DNA of 46,388 nt from Blastopirellula sp. (GCA_002733575.1 NVWB01000030.1:683-47070), one strand, 5' to 3'. Counted from the stretch's first letter, positions 27,310-38,190 are shown. Translations and numbers: made by a program. Notes: generated by a model from the sequence alone, not told the origin.

Positions 27310-30300
27310 ATGACCGATGCTCAAACTGCCCAATCAGGGCACATAATCTACAAAGAGCTGGATAAGAGAATTCTGATTTTGGATGGTGCCATGGGCACAA
27401 TGATCCAAAAACATGAGCTTGATGAAGCAGCCGTACGGGGCACACACTTTACAAATGCTACGAAGGATCTAAAAAACTTTAGTGATCTGCTGTGCATTAC
27501 TCAGCCTAAAATCATTGCAGACATCCATCGAGATTTCCTAGAAGCTGGCGCCGATATCATCGAAACCAACACGTTTGGTGCCACTCCGGTTGCAATGGAA
27601 GACTTCGATCTGATTCCTTTAGCGGCAGATTTAAATGTGGCGGCAGTCACGCTAGCACGCAAAGTGGTTGATGAATTCAATGATAAAAACCCAGACAAGC
27701 CGCGATTTGTGGCAGGCTCTATTGGTCCGACTAGCAAAACGGCATCAACCTCTCGCTTGATCGAAGACCCCGGTCATCGAGACATCACGTTCGATCAATT
27801 GGTCGACTCGTACTATGTACAAATCGAAGTCATGGTTCAGTGTGGGGTCGACCTGCTGTTCCCTGAAACCACGTTTGACACGCTGAACTTAAAAGCCTGT
27901 TTGTTTGCGATCGAAAAATACTTCCGCACCAACAATGTGCAGTTGCCGGTCATGGCTTCGGTCACCATTACCGATGAAAGTGGCCGAACATTAACCGGAC
28001 AAACCGTGGAAGCTTTCTGGAATTCAATCTCGCACTTTCCGCTGCTTAGTGTTGGTCTCAACTGCGCGTTGGGTGCCGATAAAATGCGACCCTATGTGCA
28101 AGAGCTGTCGAAAATCTCGGATGCCTATATTAGTTGTCACCCTAACGCTGGTTTGCCCAACGAGTTCGGTGGCTACGATGAAACTCCCGAACAAATGGCA
28201 AGCACGCTCAGCGGATTTGCTGAAAACGGTTGGCTCAACATCGTCGGCGGCTGTTGTGGTTCAACCCCTGCACATATCAAGGCCATCGCCGATGTAATGC
28301 GTGATTATGCCCCGCGACAAAAATCGACGCCTGAACCACTGACCAGATTGAGTGGAATTGAGCCACTAACGATTCGCCCTGACTCCAACTTCATGATGAT
28401 CGGCGAACGAACCAACGTCACCGGTTCGCGTCGCTTTGCCCGATTGATTCGTGAAGAATTGTTTGAAGATGCCGTCGAAGTGGCCCGCCAACAAGTCGAA
28501 AGCGGCGCGAATGTGATCGACATCAACATGGACGATGCATTGCTCGATGGCGAAGGGGCCATGGCTCGCTACTTGAATCTAATCGCGGCTGAGCCTGAGA
28601 TTAGCAAAGTGCCGGTGATGATCGATAGTTCGAAATGGACAGTCATCGAATCAGGTTTGAAATGCGTCCAAGGCAAGGCCATCGTCAACTCGATCAGCCT
28701 GAAAGAAGGCGAAGAACTCTTCTTAGAGCGTGCCAGAACCATCAACAGTTATGGGGCGGCCGTGGTAGTTATGGCGTTCGACGAAGAAGGCCAAGCGGTA
28801 GAAAAAGACGACAAAGTCCGCATCTGCAAACGGGCCTATGATCTGCTGGTTGAAAAGGTGAACTTCCCGCCGCAAGATATTATTTTTGACCCAAACATTC
28901 TCACCGTTGCCACCGGTATCGAAGAACACAATAACTACGCGATCAACTTCATTGAAGCCACCACCGAGATCAAGCGGCAGTGCCCTGGTGCCAAAATATC
29001 GGGCGGGGTCAGTAACGTTTCGTTCTCATTCCGCGGCAATAACTTTGTCCGAGAGGCCATTCACGCCTGCTTCCTTTACCACGCCATCAAAGCTGGTTTA
29101 GACATGGGCATTGTGAATGCCGGGCAACTTGTGATCTACGATGACGTCGACAAAGAAATGCGAGATTTGATTGAAGACGTCCTCTTCAATCGCCGCGACG
29201 ATGCCACCGAGCGCTTGGTCGACTATGCCGAAACCGTCAAAGATAAAAAGCTGGGCATCGTCAGAACCGAAGATCTCTCGTGGCGAGAATTACCGGTCGA
29301 AGAACGACTGGCACACGCCTTGGTCAAAGGGCTCGACAAGTTCGTGGTCGAAGACGCCGAAGAAGCTCGTCTCAAAGCCGAACGCTGCCTGCATATCATC
29401 GAAGGCCCCTTGATGAACGGCATGAACATTGTCGGCGACTTGTTTGGCGCTGGTAAAATGTTCTTGCCACAAGTGGTCAAGTCGGCTCGTGTGATGAAGA
29501 AAGCGGTTGCCCACTTATTGCCTTTCATGGAAGAAGAAAAAATTGCCGCTGGCGAAACCGACGACCCAGGTCGTGGCAAAATCTTGATGGCCACCGTCAA
29601 AGGCGATGTCCATGATATTGGAAAAAACATTGTTGGCGTGGTGCTTGGCTGTAACAACTACGAGATCATCGATCTTGGCGTGATGATTTCGTACGACAAA
29701 ATCATTGCCGCCGCCAAAGAACACAACGTCGATATTGTTGGTCTATCTGGCTTAATCACTCCGAGCCTCGACGAGATGGTGACCGTAGCGAAAGAGATGG
29801 AAGCGGCCGGATTCACGATCCCGCTTTTGATCGGGGGCGCGACAACCAGCGCCAAACATACGGCGGTAAAGATCGCTCCGGCCTATCAACATGAAGTCGT
29901 ACATGTGCTTGATGCCTCTCGCAGTGTCGGCGTGGTAGATAAACTGTTAAGTGAAGATAACCGTAAAACCTATGCGGCGGAAAACCGAAAGCTCCAAGCG
30001 TCGCTCGTTAAATCGTACGAACAACGCCAAAAGGTCAAACTCGTTTCTCTCAACCATGCTCGCAAGAAAGCATTTTCCACCGACTGGGATACCGTTGATA
30101 TTCCAACCCCCAGTTTCACCGGCATCAAAACGCTGGCAGACTTTCCTTTAGATAAAATTCGTGAACTCATCGACTGGTCTCCGTTCTTCTGGTCATGGGA
30201 ACTGCGTGGCAAGTACCCGAAGATATTCGATGACAATGTGGTTGGCACCGAAGCCCGCAAGTTGTTTGACGAAGCGAACGAACTACTCGACCGAATTATC

Positions 30301-31017
30301 AAGGAAAAGCTGTTCACCGCCCGCGGGGTCTACGGCTTCTGGCCTGCGAACTCCGAAGGCGATGACATTATTCTGTTTGAAGACGAAGCACGCACCAATC
30401 GCCTCACTAAATTCCATACCCTGCGACAACAGTGGGAACGCAAAGGGCAAGACTACTTCCGAGCTTTGTCTGACTACATTGCCCCGATTGATTCTGGCCG
30501 TCAAGATTACTTAGGGGCGTTTGCTGTGACCACCGGCATTGGCTGCCAGGAACTGGCCGAAGAGTTTGAGGCGGATCACGACGACTACAATTCGATCATG
30601 ACCAAAGCCTTAGCGGATCGATTAGCAGAAGCCTTTACTGAACTGTTGCACCGCCAAGCCCGAATTGACTGGGGCTATGGAGAGCAAGAAGGGCTGTCGA
30701 ACGATGAATTGATCGGCGAAAAATACCGCGGCATTCGACCTGCCGCTGGCTATCCCGCTCAACCAGACCACACCGAGAAAGAGATCCTCTTTAAACTGTT
30801 AGCAGCCGAAGAAAATGCAGGCATCTCGCTAACTGAAAGTTTTGCGATGATGCCTGCCGCTAGTGTTTCTGGATTATTCTTCGCACACCCCGAGGCCCGT
30901 TACTTTGCGGTAGACCGGCTCTCGCGTGATCAAGTCGAAGACTATGCCGCACGCAAAGGAATGCCGGTCGCCGATATAGAACGCTGGCTTTCACCTAATT
31001 TAGGCTACGATCCTTAG
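27310..31017 (+). CDS. metH: Cobalamin-dependent methionine synthase
   Basis: 1235 residues with all four modules. The homocysteine domain is about 1-345, with zinc ligands C252 (GLNCALG), C315 and C316 (GGCCGST). The methyltetrahydrofolate (pterin) domain is about 365-625 ('[17 protein letters not shown]', '[14 protein letters not shown]'). The cap and B12-binding module is about 655-905, with the cobalt-ligating histidine in 'DVHDIGKN' at H768. The reactivation domain is about 930-1235, with the SAM motif R1143-P-A-A-G-Y1148. Length and residues match E. coli MetH closely. It transfers methyl from methyl-THF to homocysteine through B12. Monocistronic by context. Confidence 0.98.
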   Translation: MTDAQTAQSGHIIYKELDKRILILDGAMGTMIQKHELDEAAVRGTHFTNATKDLKNFSDLLCITQPKIIADIHRDFLEAGADIIETNTFGATPVAMEDFDLIPLAADLNVAAVTLARKVVDEFNDKNPDKPRFVAGSIGPTSKTASTSRLIEDPGHRDITFDQLVDSYYVQIEVMVQCGVDLLFPETTFDTLNLKACLFAIEKYFRTNNVQLPVMASVTITDESGRTLTGQTVEAFWNSISHFPLLSVGLNCALGADKMRPYVQELSKISDAYISCHPNAGLPNEFGGYDETPEQMASTLSGFAENGWLNIVGGCCGSTPAHIKAIADVMRDYAPRQKSTPEPLTRLSGIEPLTIRPDSNFMMIGERTNVTGSRRFARLIREELFEDAVEVARQQVESGANVIDINMDDALLDGEGAMARYLNLIAAEPEISKVPVMIDSSKWTVIESGLKCVQGKAIVNSISLKEGEELFLERARTINSYGAAVVVMAFDEEGQAVEKDDKVRICKRAYDLLVEKVNFPPQDIIFDPNILTVATGIEEHNNYAINFIEATTEIKRQCPGAKISGGVSNVSFSFRGNNFVREAIHACFLYHAIKAGLDMGIVNAGQLVIYDDVDKEMRDLIEDVLFNRRDDATERLVDYAETVKDKKLGIVRTEDLSWRELPVEERLAHALVKGLDKFVVEDAEEARLKAERCLHIIEGPLMNGMNIVGDLFGAGKMFLPQVVKSARVMKKAVAHLLPFMEEEKIAAGETDDPGRGKILMATVKGDVHDIGKNIVGVVLGCNNYEIIDLGVMISYDKIIAAAKEHNVDIVGLSGLITPSLDEMVTVAKEMEAAGFTIPLLIGGATTSAKHTAVKIAPAYQHEVVHVLDASRSVGVVDKLLSEDNRKTYAAENRKLQASLVKSYEQRQKVKLVSLNHARKKAFSTDWDTVDIPTPSFTGIKTLADFPLDKIRELIDWSPFFWSWELRGKYPKIFDDNVVGTEARKLFDEANELLDRIIKEKLFTARGVYGFWPANSEGDDIILFEDEARTNRLTKFHTLRQQWERKGQDYFRALSDYIAPIDSGRQDYLGAFAVTTGIGCQELAEEFEADHDDYNSIMTKALADRLAEAFTELLHRQARIDWGYGEQEGLSNDELIGEKYRGIRPAAGYPAQPDHTEKEILFKLLAAEENAGISLTESFAMMPAASVSGLFFAHPEARYFAVDRLSRDQVEDYAARKGMPVADIERWLSPNLGYDP

Positions 31018-31074
31018 ATTGAAATTTCATTCCAATGCAACTTTTACTCCTCAACCAATCAAGGCAACGACCGA

Positions 31075-31935
31075 TCAAGATCGCTGCTTTGGTGAGAGGA
31101 CTAAAAACCGGCTATTGTTATGATCTTCAACAGAAAAAGCGTTCGATTTTCCGATGAGCTCAAACTGACGAACAAACCCACGTGCTGGAATCACGATATT
31201 CCCTTCACGAACCATCGTTGATATCGCTTCTGGTGTATTCGAACGAACAAACTTCACCAAGATGCGACCGGTGGGTGGATCATAGCCTAATACTGCTTGA
31301 TCTACTCTGGCACGTTTATTTCTGATGTTAGACAATGGAATAACAATATCTCCATTGATTTTACGAATGTAGGCTGGCTTCTTAATTTTCCCTTCACTAC
31401 CAGGGGCATACATTTTAAACCCCTGATCGCAGTTTTCCGAATCAATACCAGCCAAGTGTTGAATTAAGTCCGTTGTACTTAAGACTCCACATAGTTCTTG
31501 TTTTTCACCAACAACAGGCAAGCATCCAATTTTATTTGTGGCCAGTACAAAGGCCGCTTTAGCCAAAGGCACATCCGCAGTTAAAGTGACCGGATATTCA
31601 CGAGTAAAGACATTTTGAACTTCAAGTTTGACAAAGCTGTCTTGACCATCTTTCAAGCACGTAACCATTGCCCTGACCACGTCACGTTGCGACACCACTC
31701 CCTTAACACACTTATCATCGTCAATCACAATAATTCTGCGTAAATTATGCGAGGCCATCAATGCGGCAATCACAGGTAATTTTGTACCCACCTTTGCAGC
31801 ATGAACCTTCTCAGTCATTGCATCACCAACTAATCCACTTAACTTATCTGGTATGGTTGCAGTCGCAGACATATCTATCGCAGTTCCCTCTAAGGTTTCC
31901 GTAATTGAAAAGTATTGTTCTTCAAAGTTGTCCAT
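31075..31935 (-). CDS. CBS-domain pair protein with unknown C-terminal domain
   Basis: 286 residues, cytoplasmic. Two CBS motifs at about 36-165: 'DAMTEKVHAAKVGTKLPVIAA' to 'VSQRDVVRAM', then 'FTREYPVTLTADVPLAKAAFVL' to 'LSTTDLIQHLAG'. CBS pairs usually sense adenine nucleotides. Residues 175-286 form a separate, unrecognised domain with beta-rich segments ('GDIVIPLSNIRNKRARVDQAVLGYDP'). AGGAA lies about 9 nt upstream of the ATG. Convergent with metH, 57 nt between stops, no terminator hairpin seen. Confidence 0.82.
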   Translation of the reverse strand: MDNFEEQYFSITETLEGTAIDMSATATIPDKLSGLVGDAMTEKVHAAKVGTKLPVIAALMASHNLRRIIVIDDDKCVKGVVSQRDVVRAMVTCLKDGQDSFVKLEVQNVFTREYPVTLTADVPLAKAAFVLATNKIGCLPVVGEKQELCGVLSTTDLIQHLAGIDSENCDQGFKMYAPGSEGKIKKPAYIRKINGDIVIPLSNIRNKRARVDQAVLGYDPPTGRILVKFVRSNTPEAISTMVREGNIVIPARGFVRQFELIGKSNAFSVEDHNNSRFLVLSPKQRS

Positions 31936-32286
31936 CTATTTCAATTCCTGTCTCAATGAAAACATAGCATAAGAATGCAATATCGGCCCCGTTATTCCTA
32001 TTGGGAAATCAACGAACTTCTCTGTGAATACATTCTCAGCACCCTAGAATCCAACTCCCCACTCAGAGGCAAATCGATATCAAATACCCAAAAAACAGCC
32101 AAACAGCCTGAATTCAAACGATTTAAAAACCTGTGCCACGAACCACGCAGTAGCGGAACACCACTCATCCCTCTAAAAGCATAGCACCAAAAGGGCGTGA
32201 TAGATTAACGATTTTAACGATAATATGAGTTGGAATTTTTCAACAGGAACTCGAGGAGAATAGTTTCCCACCAAGTTACCCAACAC
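31936..32286. other. Gap with no supported gene
   Basis: 351 nt between the CBS and LRR genes. A 69-codon plus-strand frame at 31975-32184 has no RBS, no motif and ends in low-information sequence, so it is not called. No repeat or terminator recognised. It presumably contains the promoter of the CBS gene. Confidence 0.4.
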
Positions 32287-33384
32287 TCACGGTATTGAAT
32301 CATAGATTTTGCAATTAGGGAGCTGCTGTTGCAACTGTTGAATTTCGAATTCAGTTACTTGGGTGTTGCGTACTGAAAGGTGTTCTAGTTTTTTTAAGCC
32401 GTACAGCGGTGTAAGGTCAGTGACTTTCGTTCCACCAACGTCGAGTCGACGCAGTTCATGTAACTCTGCCAACGGCGAAAGATCGCTGATCTTGGTCCCG
32501 TTTAATTCCAAGTCACGTACATTGGTTAGATCGGCCAGAGGTGTTATGTCAGAGACACCGGTATGTTCGATATCGAAGTGATAGATTTTTTGCCAGTTTT
32601 TTAGTGAAGGGAGTTCGGTGATTTTCCTCCCATATATTTGTACTTTCTCAAGTTGCTTTAAATCCGAGAGAGGGCCAATATTCGTTATCTCTAGTAGATA
32701 GAGATTGATCGATTTTAAGTTTTCTAGGTTCGCTGTAAAGGAAATATCACCAAGAATTCTACCCCTTATCCTTAGCTCCCGTAAATTCTTCAGTTGTTTG
32801 ATTGCAGAGTAATTATCGGAATTGCAATTGTTTAGAGATAACTCTTGCAATTGAGATAGTGACCCGAGGCCACTGAAATTCTTGAACTCTAGCTCAAGAG
32901 TTTTTAAACTTTTTAATTCTTGAAGTGGACTTAGTTCAAGAGGATGGTGATTAATGCCTATTGAATTCTGAATGGAAATCGATTCTAGTTCTTTTAGTTT
33001 GTTAAGATTATCAAAATCAATCTGATTCAGAATTACGGTAATGGAGATAGTTTTTAACTCAGGGAATGCGACTATTTGTGAAAGATCTTCGGCTCCCCAG
33101 AGATCAACATGATGAACTTCTTCAAAAAAATCTTGGCCTAATAATTGGGTAAGCCAGTCAGAGTAAGGGGATTCGTCGGTAAGGGAGGGACCAAATGTTG
33201 GAAATGGCGCCTGCATGTCCCCACTGTCATAAATAACCCAACCATTTTGCTCTAGCACCCAGGCCACAGCCTTCTTTTGCTGAATCGCTTTATTCATTTG
33301 AATAGCAAACGGGACCAGCACCAGACCAGAAATTGTCGTAGCAATCATCAGTGCTCGAAGGCTGAACCGAAACTTGAACTTCAT
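32287..33384 (-). CDS. Membrane-anchored leucine-rich-repeat protein
   Basis: 365 residues from ATG 33384. A TTG at 33432 would add 16 residues before the usual family start 'KFKFRFSLRALMIATTISG', so the ATG is preferred. One N-terminal membrane segment is at about 8-30, followed by a short alpha-helical linker. About ten LRR units cover 95-355, with 'LPPL..L..LE.L.L..T.I.DLSPL' type spacing, such as 'SDITPLADLTNVRDLELNGT'. The protein probably sits on the membrane with repeats outside, binding protein or glycan. The family is common in planctomycetes; ligand unknown. Confidence 0.85.
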   Translation of the reverse strand: MKFKFRFSLRALMIATTISGLVLVPFAIQMNKAIQQKKAVAWVLEQNGWVIYDSGDMQAPFPTFGPSLTDESPYSDWLTQLLGQDFFEEVHHVDLWGAEDLSQIVAFPELKTISITVILNQIDFDNLNKLKELESISIQNSIGINHHPLELSPLQELKSLKTLELEFKNFSGLGSLSQLQELSLNNCNSDNYSAIKQLKNLRELRIRGRILGDISFTANLENLKSINLYLLEITNIGPLSDLKQLEKVQIYGRKITELPSLKNWQKIYHFDIEHTGVSDITPLADLTNVRDLELNGTKISDLSPLAELHELRRLDVGGTKVTDLTPLYGLKKLEHLSVRNTQVTEFEIQQLQQQLPNCKIYDSIP

Positions 33385-33487
33385 AAGCGATGGCTTTGCT
33401 CTAGAAGAATAATGAAAAATGGGGCTGCTCAAATTGTACTGAATCTGGAGGGGGAAGCTAGTGCAAGTTTTGGCAGGTTAGCTTGAA

Positions 33488-33857
33488 GTAAAATACGCCA
33501 ACGGCGTTTTACTCCACAGCCCAGGGTCAGCGACATGGTCGCGCCACCCTGGGTGAGATGGATTCAGCGAGATGTACTCTGAAGGAGTACCACAGACAGG
33601 CTTATGTTCAACGCTTTCAGCGTTGGCGTTGAACGCGAAAACGCAACCCAGGGTACACTTCGATGCTTCGCATGCTCGTGTGCCCTAGGCTTTGGAGTTG
33701 AACACCTTCGGTGTTCGAGTGCTCAGGTTCGATCTTGAATAACCTTACAGGATTACAGAAGCATTTCGTTTTGAATTGTGTGGACAATCTGTTCAATGCG
33801 AGCCAGTGCGTGCTACCTTTCGTTGACTTCGTCAACCCAGTTTGCGAGCAAACTGGG
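33488..33857. repeat. Cluster of short perfect hairpins, mostly 3-nt TTC/ATG loops
   Basis: Hairpins seen: 33488-33512 (imperfect); 33520-33553, outer 8-bp CCCAGGGT stem enclosing GCGAC-ATG-GTCGC; 33574-33590; 33609-33625, CAACGCT-TTC-AGCGTTG; 33651-33685, outer 8-bp stem enclosing ATGC-TTC-GCAT; 33700-33716, GAACACC-TTC-GGTGTTC; 33822-33836, GTTGAC-TTC-GTCAAC; and 33836-33857, CCCAGTTTGC / GCAAACTGGG. No gene lies among them. Confidence 0.75.
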
Positions 33858-33863
33858 GTACCC
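33822..33863 (-). repeat. Second-site copy of the 14635 repeat end
   Basis: Reverse complement of 33822-33863 matches 14635-14676 at 40 of 42 positions, including the CCCAGTTTGC palindrome and the GTTGAC/GTCAAC hairpin. A single end only: no inverted partner is nearby. Confidence 0.8.
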
Positions 33864-33966
33864 GGAGTATAGGGTGCAATTCGTTCCGTTTTGGATTATA
33901 ATGGAAGATTCAATTTTGAACCCAATTCAAGTACCTACCTGATTTCCCCCACGGAGCAAGAGTTTT

Positions 33967-34491
33967 ATGAAGAAGTTTATCCAGGCAGTGGTTGCCTTTT
34001 CGTTGTTGGTTGGTTTGTCGACTGTAGCCCAGGCTGAAACGACCGTGACCTTAGGCAAAATGCACATCTGCTGTGGCAAGTGTGTGCGGGGTATCGAAGC
34101 TGCGGTGAAAGATCTCACCGGCGTAAAAGCCACGATTGATGCCAAAAAAGGGACGACTGTTCTATCTGCTGTGAGTGACGAAGCCGCACAAAAAGCGGTC
34201 GATGCCTTGGCCAAAGCTGGCTACCACGCCACGAGCGACAGCAAAGAGATCAAAATGAAAAATGACTCTGGCGTGAAAAAAGGCAAAGTCACCCGGCTAG
34301 AATTGACAGGCATTCACAACTGCTGCCGAAAATGTAACACGGCCATCACCAAAGCACTGGCTAGTGTTGATGGCATCGAAGCCAATAACGCCAAGCCAAA
34401 TTCCGACACCTTAGTGGTCGAAGGCAACTTTGAAGGAACCGCACTGATCAAAGCGTTGTTCGCCGCTGGTTTCCACGGAAAAGTAAAATAG
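33967..34491 (+). CDS. Exported tandem HMA-like metal-binding protein
   Basis: 174 residues. Signal peptide of about 23 residues, with cleavage after 'VAQA'. Two ferredoxin-like HMA-type repeats: 27-90 with 'HICCGKC' (C35, C36, C39) and 105-172 with 'HNCCRKC' (C119, C120, C123). Both keep the 'GI.AAVK.L.GV' helix pattern. The usual M-x-C-x-x-C is replaced by H-x-C-C-x-x-C, so three thiols plus His are available. It probably binds copper, zinc or a similar ion outside the cytoplasm. No transporter is adjacent, and the gene is followed by its own terminator. Confidence 0.83.
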   Translation: MKKFIQAVVAFSLLVGLSTVAQAETTVTLGKMHICCGKCVRGIEAAVKDLTGVKATIDAKKGTTVLSAVSDEAAQKAVDALAKAGYHATSDSKEIKMKNDSGVKKGKVTRLELTGIHNCCRKCNTAITKALASVDGIEANNAKPNSDTLVVEGNFEGTALIKALFAAGFHGKVK

Positions 34492-34524
34492 GAAGTTTGA
34501 TTTACTTCTGACTTCGACTCTAAT

Positions 34525-34563
34525 CGCCTATTCTTCGATTTGAAGGATAGGCGCTTTTATTTT
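34525..34563 (+). terminator. Intrinsic terminator after the HMA protein gene
   Basis: Stem CGCCTAT-T-CTTC (34525-34536) with GAAG-G-ATAGGCG (34542-34553), 12 pairs including one G-U, 5-nt loop, followed by a T-rich tail to 34563. Located 33 nt after the stop. Confidence 0.85.
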
Positions 34564-34671
34564 CTTGGGATATTCTTCAAATAAGGATTTACATTTCGTT
34601 TGTAAACTACATAATTACAAGTGAAGGCTGTTCTTAAAAAACAGGAGTGATAATAGAAATTTTCGTGCAGG

Positions 34672-35778
34672 ATGCAGCGTAAAATAAAAACTCAGGGACG
34701 AGAACTATTCTTTCGGGAATCCTACGAGGAATCTCGGGATGCATTTCGTAAAGCGGTCGACCATCATCAGGCACCTGTGCAGAGTTTTGCTTGTTCTGCA
34801 TTGGGTCCAGATGGCGGGCCGTTAACCGTAGACTGTGCGATGATTGGAGGGAATCATGCCGCCAATTTAGTCATGTTGTCGACAGGGCTGCACGGAGCCG
34901 AAGGGCCTTTGGGTTCGGCGGTGTTATTGCAATTCCTCGAAAGCCTTCGACTAGATGAAAGTCTAAACAACACTCGGTTCTTATTGATTCATTCATTGAA
35001 CCCGTACGGGCATGCTCATGGTCGACGGTTTGATGCCGAGAACATTGACTTGAATCGCAACTTCTTATTGCCAGAAGAATCGTACTCTGGTTCGCCAGAA
35101 ATCTATCAAACGATTAATCCGTTCTTGAACCCTCAAAAACCGCCGCAACATTTTAGCGGATTCCTATTCAACGCGGCCTATTACATTGCCCGGTATGGAT
35201 TTCAAAAAGTACAACAGGCCATCGCAGGTGGTCAGTATGATTTTGAACAAGGGCTGTTCTTCGGTGGGCACACAGCCAGTGAAACAAAACAAATTGTTGA
35301 GCAAAACTGGCGGTCTTGGATTGGCGATGTTCGGCGAGTAATTCATCTTGATTTTCATACCGGGTTAGGCAAGTGGGGAACGTATCAGTTGCTGAGCAAC
35401 CATGAGTTTTCAAGAGAACACCAGGCAGAGTTACAAACGCATTTCTCTCATCTGCCGATCATGAAAACTCAGGAAAACAATATCGTCTATCAGACTAAGG
35501 GTGACTTTGGGCACTGGTGCCATCAACAATCGGCGGAGATTGACTACTGTTATTTGAACGCCGAATTCGGCACGTATGGCCCTTTGCAAATGTTGAGAGC
35601 ACTTCGCAATGAAAATCAATATCACCACTGGTTCCCAGGTGTACCAAATCCCGAACACTGGTCAAAGAAAAATCTATTAGAGGCATTCTGTCCTACTTCA
35701 GAGAAATGGCGAAATCAAGTGCTAGAGCAATCAGAGCAACTGATTCAGCAGGCGGTTCGGTATGTTCGTTCAGAGTAA
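34672..35778 (+). CDS. DUF2817 family M14-like zinc carboxypeptidase
   Basis: 368 residues, no signal peptide. Zinc ligands H74-x-x-E77 in 'TGLHGAEGPLGSA' and H229 in 'HLDFHTGLG'. 'ENIDLNRNF' (about 123-131) holds the Asn-Arg pair that holds the substrate carboxylate in M14 enzymes. E298 in 'NAEFGTYGP' fits the catalytic glutamate. All key positions are intact. The likely role is amide or peptide hydrolysis in the cytoplasm; substrate unknown. No operon partners. Confidence 0.86.
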   Translation: MQRKIKTQGRELFFRESYEESRDAFRKAVDHHQAPVQSFACSALGPDGGPLTVDCAMIGGNHAANLVMLSTGLHGAEGPLGSAVLLQFLESLRLDESLNNTRFLLIHSLNPYGHAHGRRFDAENIDLNRNFLLPEESYSGSPEIYQTINPFLNPQKPPQHFSGFLFNAAYYIARYGFQKVQQAIAGGQYDFEQGLFFGGHTASETKQIVEQNWRSWIGDVRRVIHLDFHTGLGKWGTYQLLSNHEFSREHQAELQTHFSHLPIMKTQENNIVYQTKGDFGHWCHQQSAEIDYCYLNAEFGTYGPLQMLRALRNENQYHHWFPGVPNPEHWSKKNLLEAFCPTSEKWRNQVLEQSEQLIQQAVRYVRSE

Positions 35779-35807
35779 ATTGAGCGTGATTTGCCAAGAG
35801 TTGCTAT

Positions 35808-35833
35808 TTTGGATGTCTAGTTTGGATGTCTAG
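35808..35833. repeat. 13-bp perfect tandem duplication
   Basis: TTTGGATGTCTAG occurs twice in direct succession (35808-35820, 35821-35833), 30-55 nt after the DUF2817 stop. Probably replication slippage. Confidence 0.7.
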
Positions 35834-35911
35834 GTAGATATTCTTGCTGAGACAAAATAGAATAGATTGCTCCAGTATTCACACGCCATTCTATTCGATC
35901 GAGTTTTTAAT

Positions 35912-36586
35912 ATGAAGTCAACACTCCCGTTTCTTCTTTTGCTTGTCAGTTGTATCACTGCTGGTTCACAACGGTCTACTTTGGCTGAGGATAAATCAGC
36001 AGCTAAAGTACAAGGAAAGTGGATCGCCTTATTCGATGGTAAAACTACCGATGGGTGGACGCCTCGGGAAGAGATCGTTTCGTTCAAGGCGGTTAATGGA
36101 GAATTGCAACTTCTCTCAAAGAAGAATGTTTGGGTCACCAGTGACTTGAAGGTGGCCAACTTTGTGTTTGAAGGTGAGGCCAAAATTCCTCAAAAGGATA
36201 GCAAGGGTTTTAACTCAGGATTTGCATTTCGCTGCCAAGGTGAAACCGGCAAGCCTAAAGGTTACCAATGCGAAATTGAATCTGCCAACCCCGGCACCAA
36301 TGGCGGCGTGTATGGCATAGGGCTCGGTGGCTGGATTTATCCTGTTGCGGATCAAAAAGAAGAACACCGAAAGCGAATCACCGGCGTGTTTAAGCCCGAT
36401 GATTGGAATAAGTATCGCATCGTTTGCCAAGGACCGAGGATTCAAGTTTTCGTCAACGGTGTTTTAATTACTGACATCGAGCACAGTGGATCACTTTCTG
36501 GCTATTTCGGAATTCAACATCACGGCCATGGAGGCATGGTAAGTTTTCGAAATCTTCGTGTGCAAAAATTACCTAAAGCACAATAA
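35912..36586 (+). CDS. Exported DUF1080 (3-keto-disaccharide hydrolase family) protein
   Basis: 224 residues from ATG 35912, chosen because a signal peptide (hydrophobic 'LPFLLLLVSCITAG') starts there; the frame is open 15 codons earlier. DUF1080 features: 'WIALFDGKTTDGWTP', 'NFVFEGEAKIPQKDSKGFNSGFAF' read as the jelly-roll core, 'GYQCEI' and 'VFVNGVLITDIEHSGSLSGYFGIQHHG'. It has the concanavalin-like fold of a secreted glycan-active or glycan-binding protein. It is followed closely by the sulfatase gene, so a shared role in sulfated-glycan use is plausible. Confidence 0.9.
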   Translation: MKSTLPFLLLLVSCITAGSQRSTLAEDKSAAKVQGKWIALFDGKTTDGWTPREEIVSFKAVNGELQLLSKKNVWVTSDLKVANFVFEGEAKIPQKDSKGFNSGFAFRCQGETGKPKGYQCEIESANPGTNGGVYGIGLGGWIYPVADQKEEHRKRITGVFKPDDWNKYRIVCQGPRIQVFVNGVLITDIEHSGSLSGYFGIQHHGHGGMVSFRNLRVQKLPKAQ

Positions 36587-36640
36587 ATAGACTCGTTTGA
36601 GCATCCTTATTTGTATCGCCTGCTTCAATCACTTGTTCTC

Positions 36641-38098
36641 ATGAAAAGTCTTGCCGAAATGAATCGACTAAAATTTGCCGTTTGTTGTGTCGTTTTGACT
36701 GTTGGTAGTTCGTTTGCCGCGGCGGCCAATCGCCCTAACATCGTGCTGGTCATGGCCGACGATCAAGGCTGGGGTCAGGTCGGGTATTACAATCACCCGA
36801 TTCTGAAAACACCCCATTTAGATGCCATGGCCGACAGCGGTTTACGGCTTGATCGGTTTTACGCCGGAGCACCGGTTTGCTCTCCTACCAGAGCCAGCGT
36901 GTTAACTGGGCGAACCAATAATCGGGGCGGAGTTCTCCAGCATGGCTACGCTTTACACTTGCAGGAAAAAACGATTTCGCAAGCAATGAAAAAAGCAGGC
37001 TACGCGACAGGTCATTTCGGCAAATGGCATCTTGATGGGCTGCGAGGCCCTGGGGCACCTGTCCTTAAAGATGACCCTTATCACCCAGGCAACTTTGGTT
37101 TTGATGAATGGCTAACCGTCACCAACTTTTTTGACATGAATCCGATCATGAGTCGCCAAGGCAAGTTCGAAGAGTTCAAAGGTGACTCTTCCGAAATCGT
37201 GATTGACGAGGCACTGAAGTTTATCGGTAAACTGGCCAAAGCGGGCAAGCCATCATTCACAGTGGTTTGGTATGGTTCGCCTCATAGCCCCTTTGTGGCA
37301 AGCAAAAAAGATCAAGTCGGAAAAAAAGCGGATCAGGCGGCCCATCATTACGGAGAACTGGTCGCCATGGATCGTAGTATCGGAACACTGCGTGCCGGCC
37401 TGCGAGAAATGGGCATCGCCGATAATACACTAGTGTGGTTCAACAGTGATAACGGCGGACTTGCCAAACAGTTTGGACCTGAAACCGTGGCCGGGCTTCG
37501 CGGCAGCAAAGGCACCATCTGGGAAGGTGGTTTGCGTGTGCCATGTGTTATTGAATGGCCGGCTGGTATCAAGCCCCGGATTTCTAAGTACCCCGCTTCG
37601 ACCATGGATATCATGCCGACTTTGGTTGAAATAGCGGGTCTCCCTTCGGACTCCATGTTAGATGTGGTCGATGGAATGAGTATTGCTCCGCTTTTCAAAA
37701 AAGAATTAGGCCGACGCACCAAACCGATTCCTTTTCAATACATGGGCAACGCGGCCATGGTAGATAATGAGTATAAAATTGTGGCGGAAAAAAACGGTAA
37801 ACGAAAGTATCAATTGTTCAACCTCGATAAAGATCATACCGAGAGCAACAATCTGTTTGACAAACAACCTGAAGTTGCAGCCCGATTGCAGAAGCAACTA
37901 GATGCTTTCACCAAGTCCGTTGCCGCGAGTCAAACTGGGGCCGATTACCCTGAAGGCAAAGTGACTAAAGAAGGTCCGCATGGCCGTTTTTGGGCTGGCA
38001 CGCCTGAGTATGCTCCCTACATTAAGGAATTGCTGAAACGGCCTGAGTACAAAAGTCAAAAAGGGAAGACCAGTCCCAAGCAAGTGTTGGCACAATAA
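36641..38098 (+). CDS. Exported sulfatase (formylglycine-dependent, S1 family)
   Basis: 485 residues from ATG 36641; ATG 36659 (479 residues) is an alternative, and both give a signal peptide. The start '[21 protein letters not shown]' carries the metal-binding Asp pair. The formylglycine motif C-S-P-T-R is at C80, with 'ASVLTGR' after it. '[11 protein letters not shown]' supplies Lys and His, and '[11 protein letters not shown]' the second Asp-Asn metal pair. All catalytic residues are present, but activity would need a formylglycine-generating or anaerobic sulfatase-maturating enzyme encoded elsewhere. Substrate is probably a sulfated polysaccharide. The gene starts 54 nt after the DUF1080 gene. 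Confidence 0.94.
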   Translation: MKSLAEMNRLKFAVCCVVLTVGSSFAAAANRPNIVLVMADDQGWGQVGYYNHPILKTPHLDAMADSGLRLDRFYAGAPVCSPTRASVLTGRTNNRGGVLQHGYALHLQEKTISQAMKKAGYATGHFGKWHLDGLRGPGAPVLKDDPYHPGNFGFDEWLTVTNFFDMNPIMSRQGKFEEFKGDSSEIVIDEALKFIGKLAKAGKPSFTVVWYGSPHSPFVASKKDQVGKKADQAAHHYGELVAMDRSIGTLRAGLREMGIADNTLVWFNSDNGGLAKQFGPETVAGLRGSKGTIWEGGLRVPCVIEWPAGIKPRISKYPASTMDIMPTLVEIAGLPSDSMLDVVDGMSIAPLFKKELGRRTKPIPFQYMGNAAMVDNEYKIVAEKNGKRKYQLFNLDKDHTESNNLFDKQPEVAARLQKQLDAFTKSVAASQTGADYPEGKVTKEGPHGRFWAGTPEYAPYIKELLKRPEYKSQKGKTSPKQVLAQ

Positions 38099-38190
38099 TG
38101 ACCGTGTTAGATAAACTACAGAACCGAGCTGCTCAAACGCGATAGGATGAAGTAAATCAGTTCAAATTGGTTCCCTTATAGATTAACACA

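Larger units (their letters stand above)
33385..33966. other. Gap filled by hairpin cluster and a promoter-like site
   Basis: 582 nt without a gene. Besides the hairpins, TATAAT at 33897-33902 could be the -10 box for the metal-binding protein gene at 33967, with a poor -35 box 17 nt upstream. Confidence 0.5.

Noticed and set aside
31975..32184. 69-codon frame between the CBS and LRR genes
   Set aside because: No RBS and no conserved features; likely chance.
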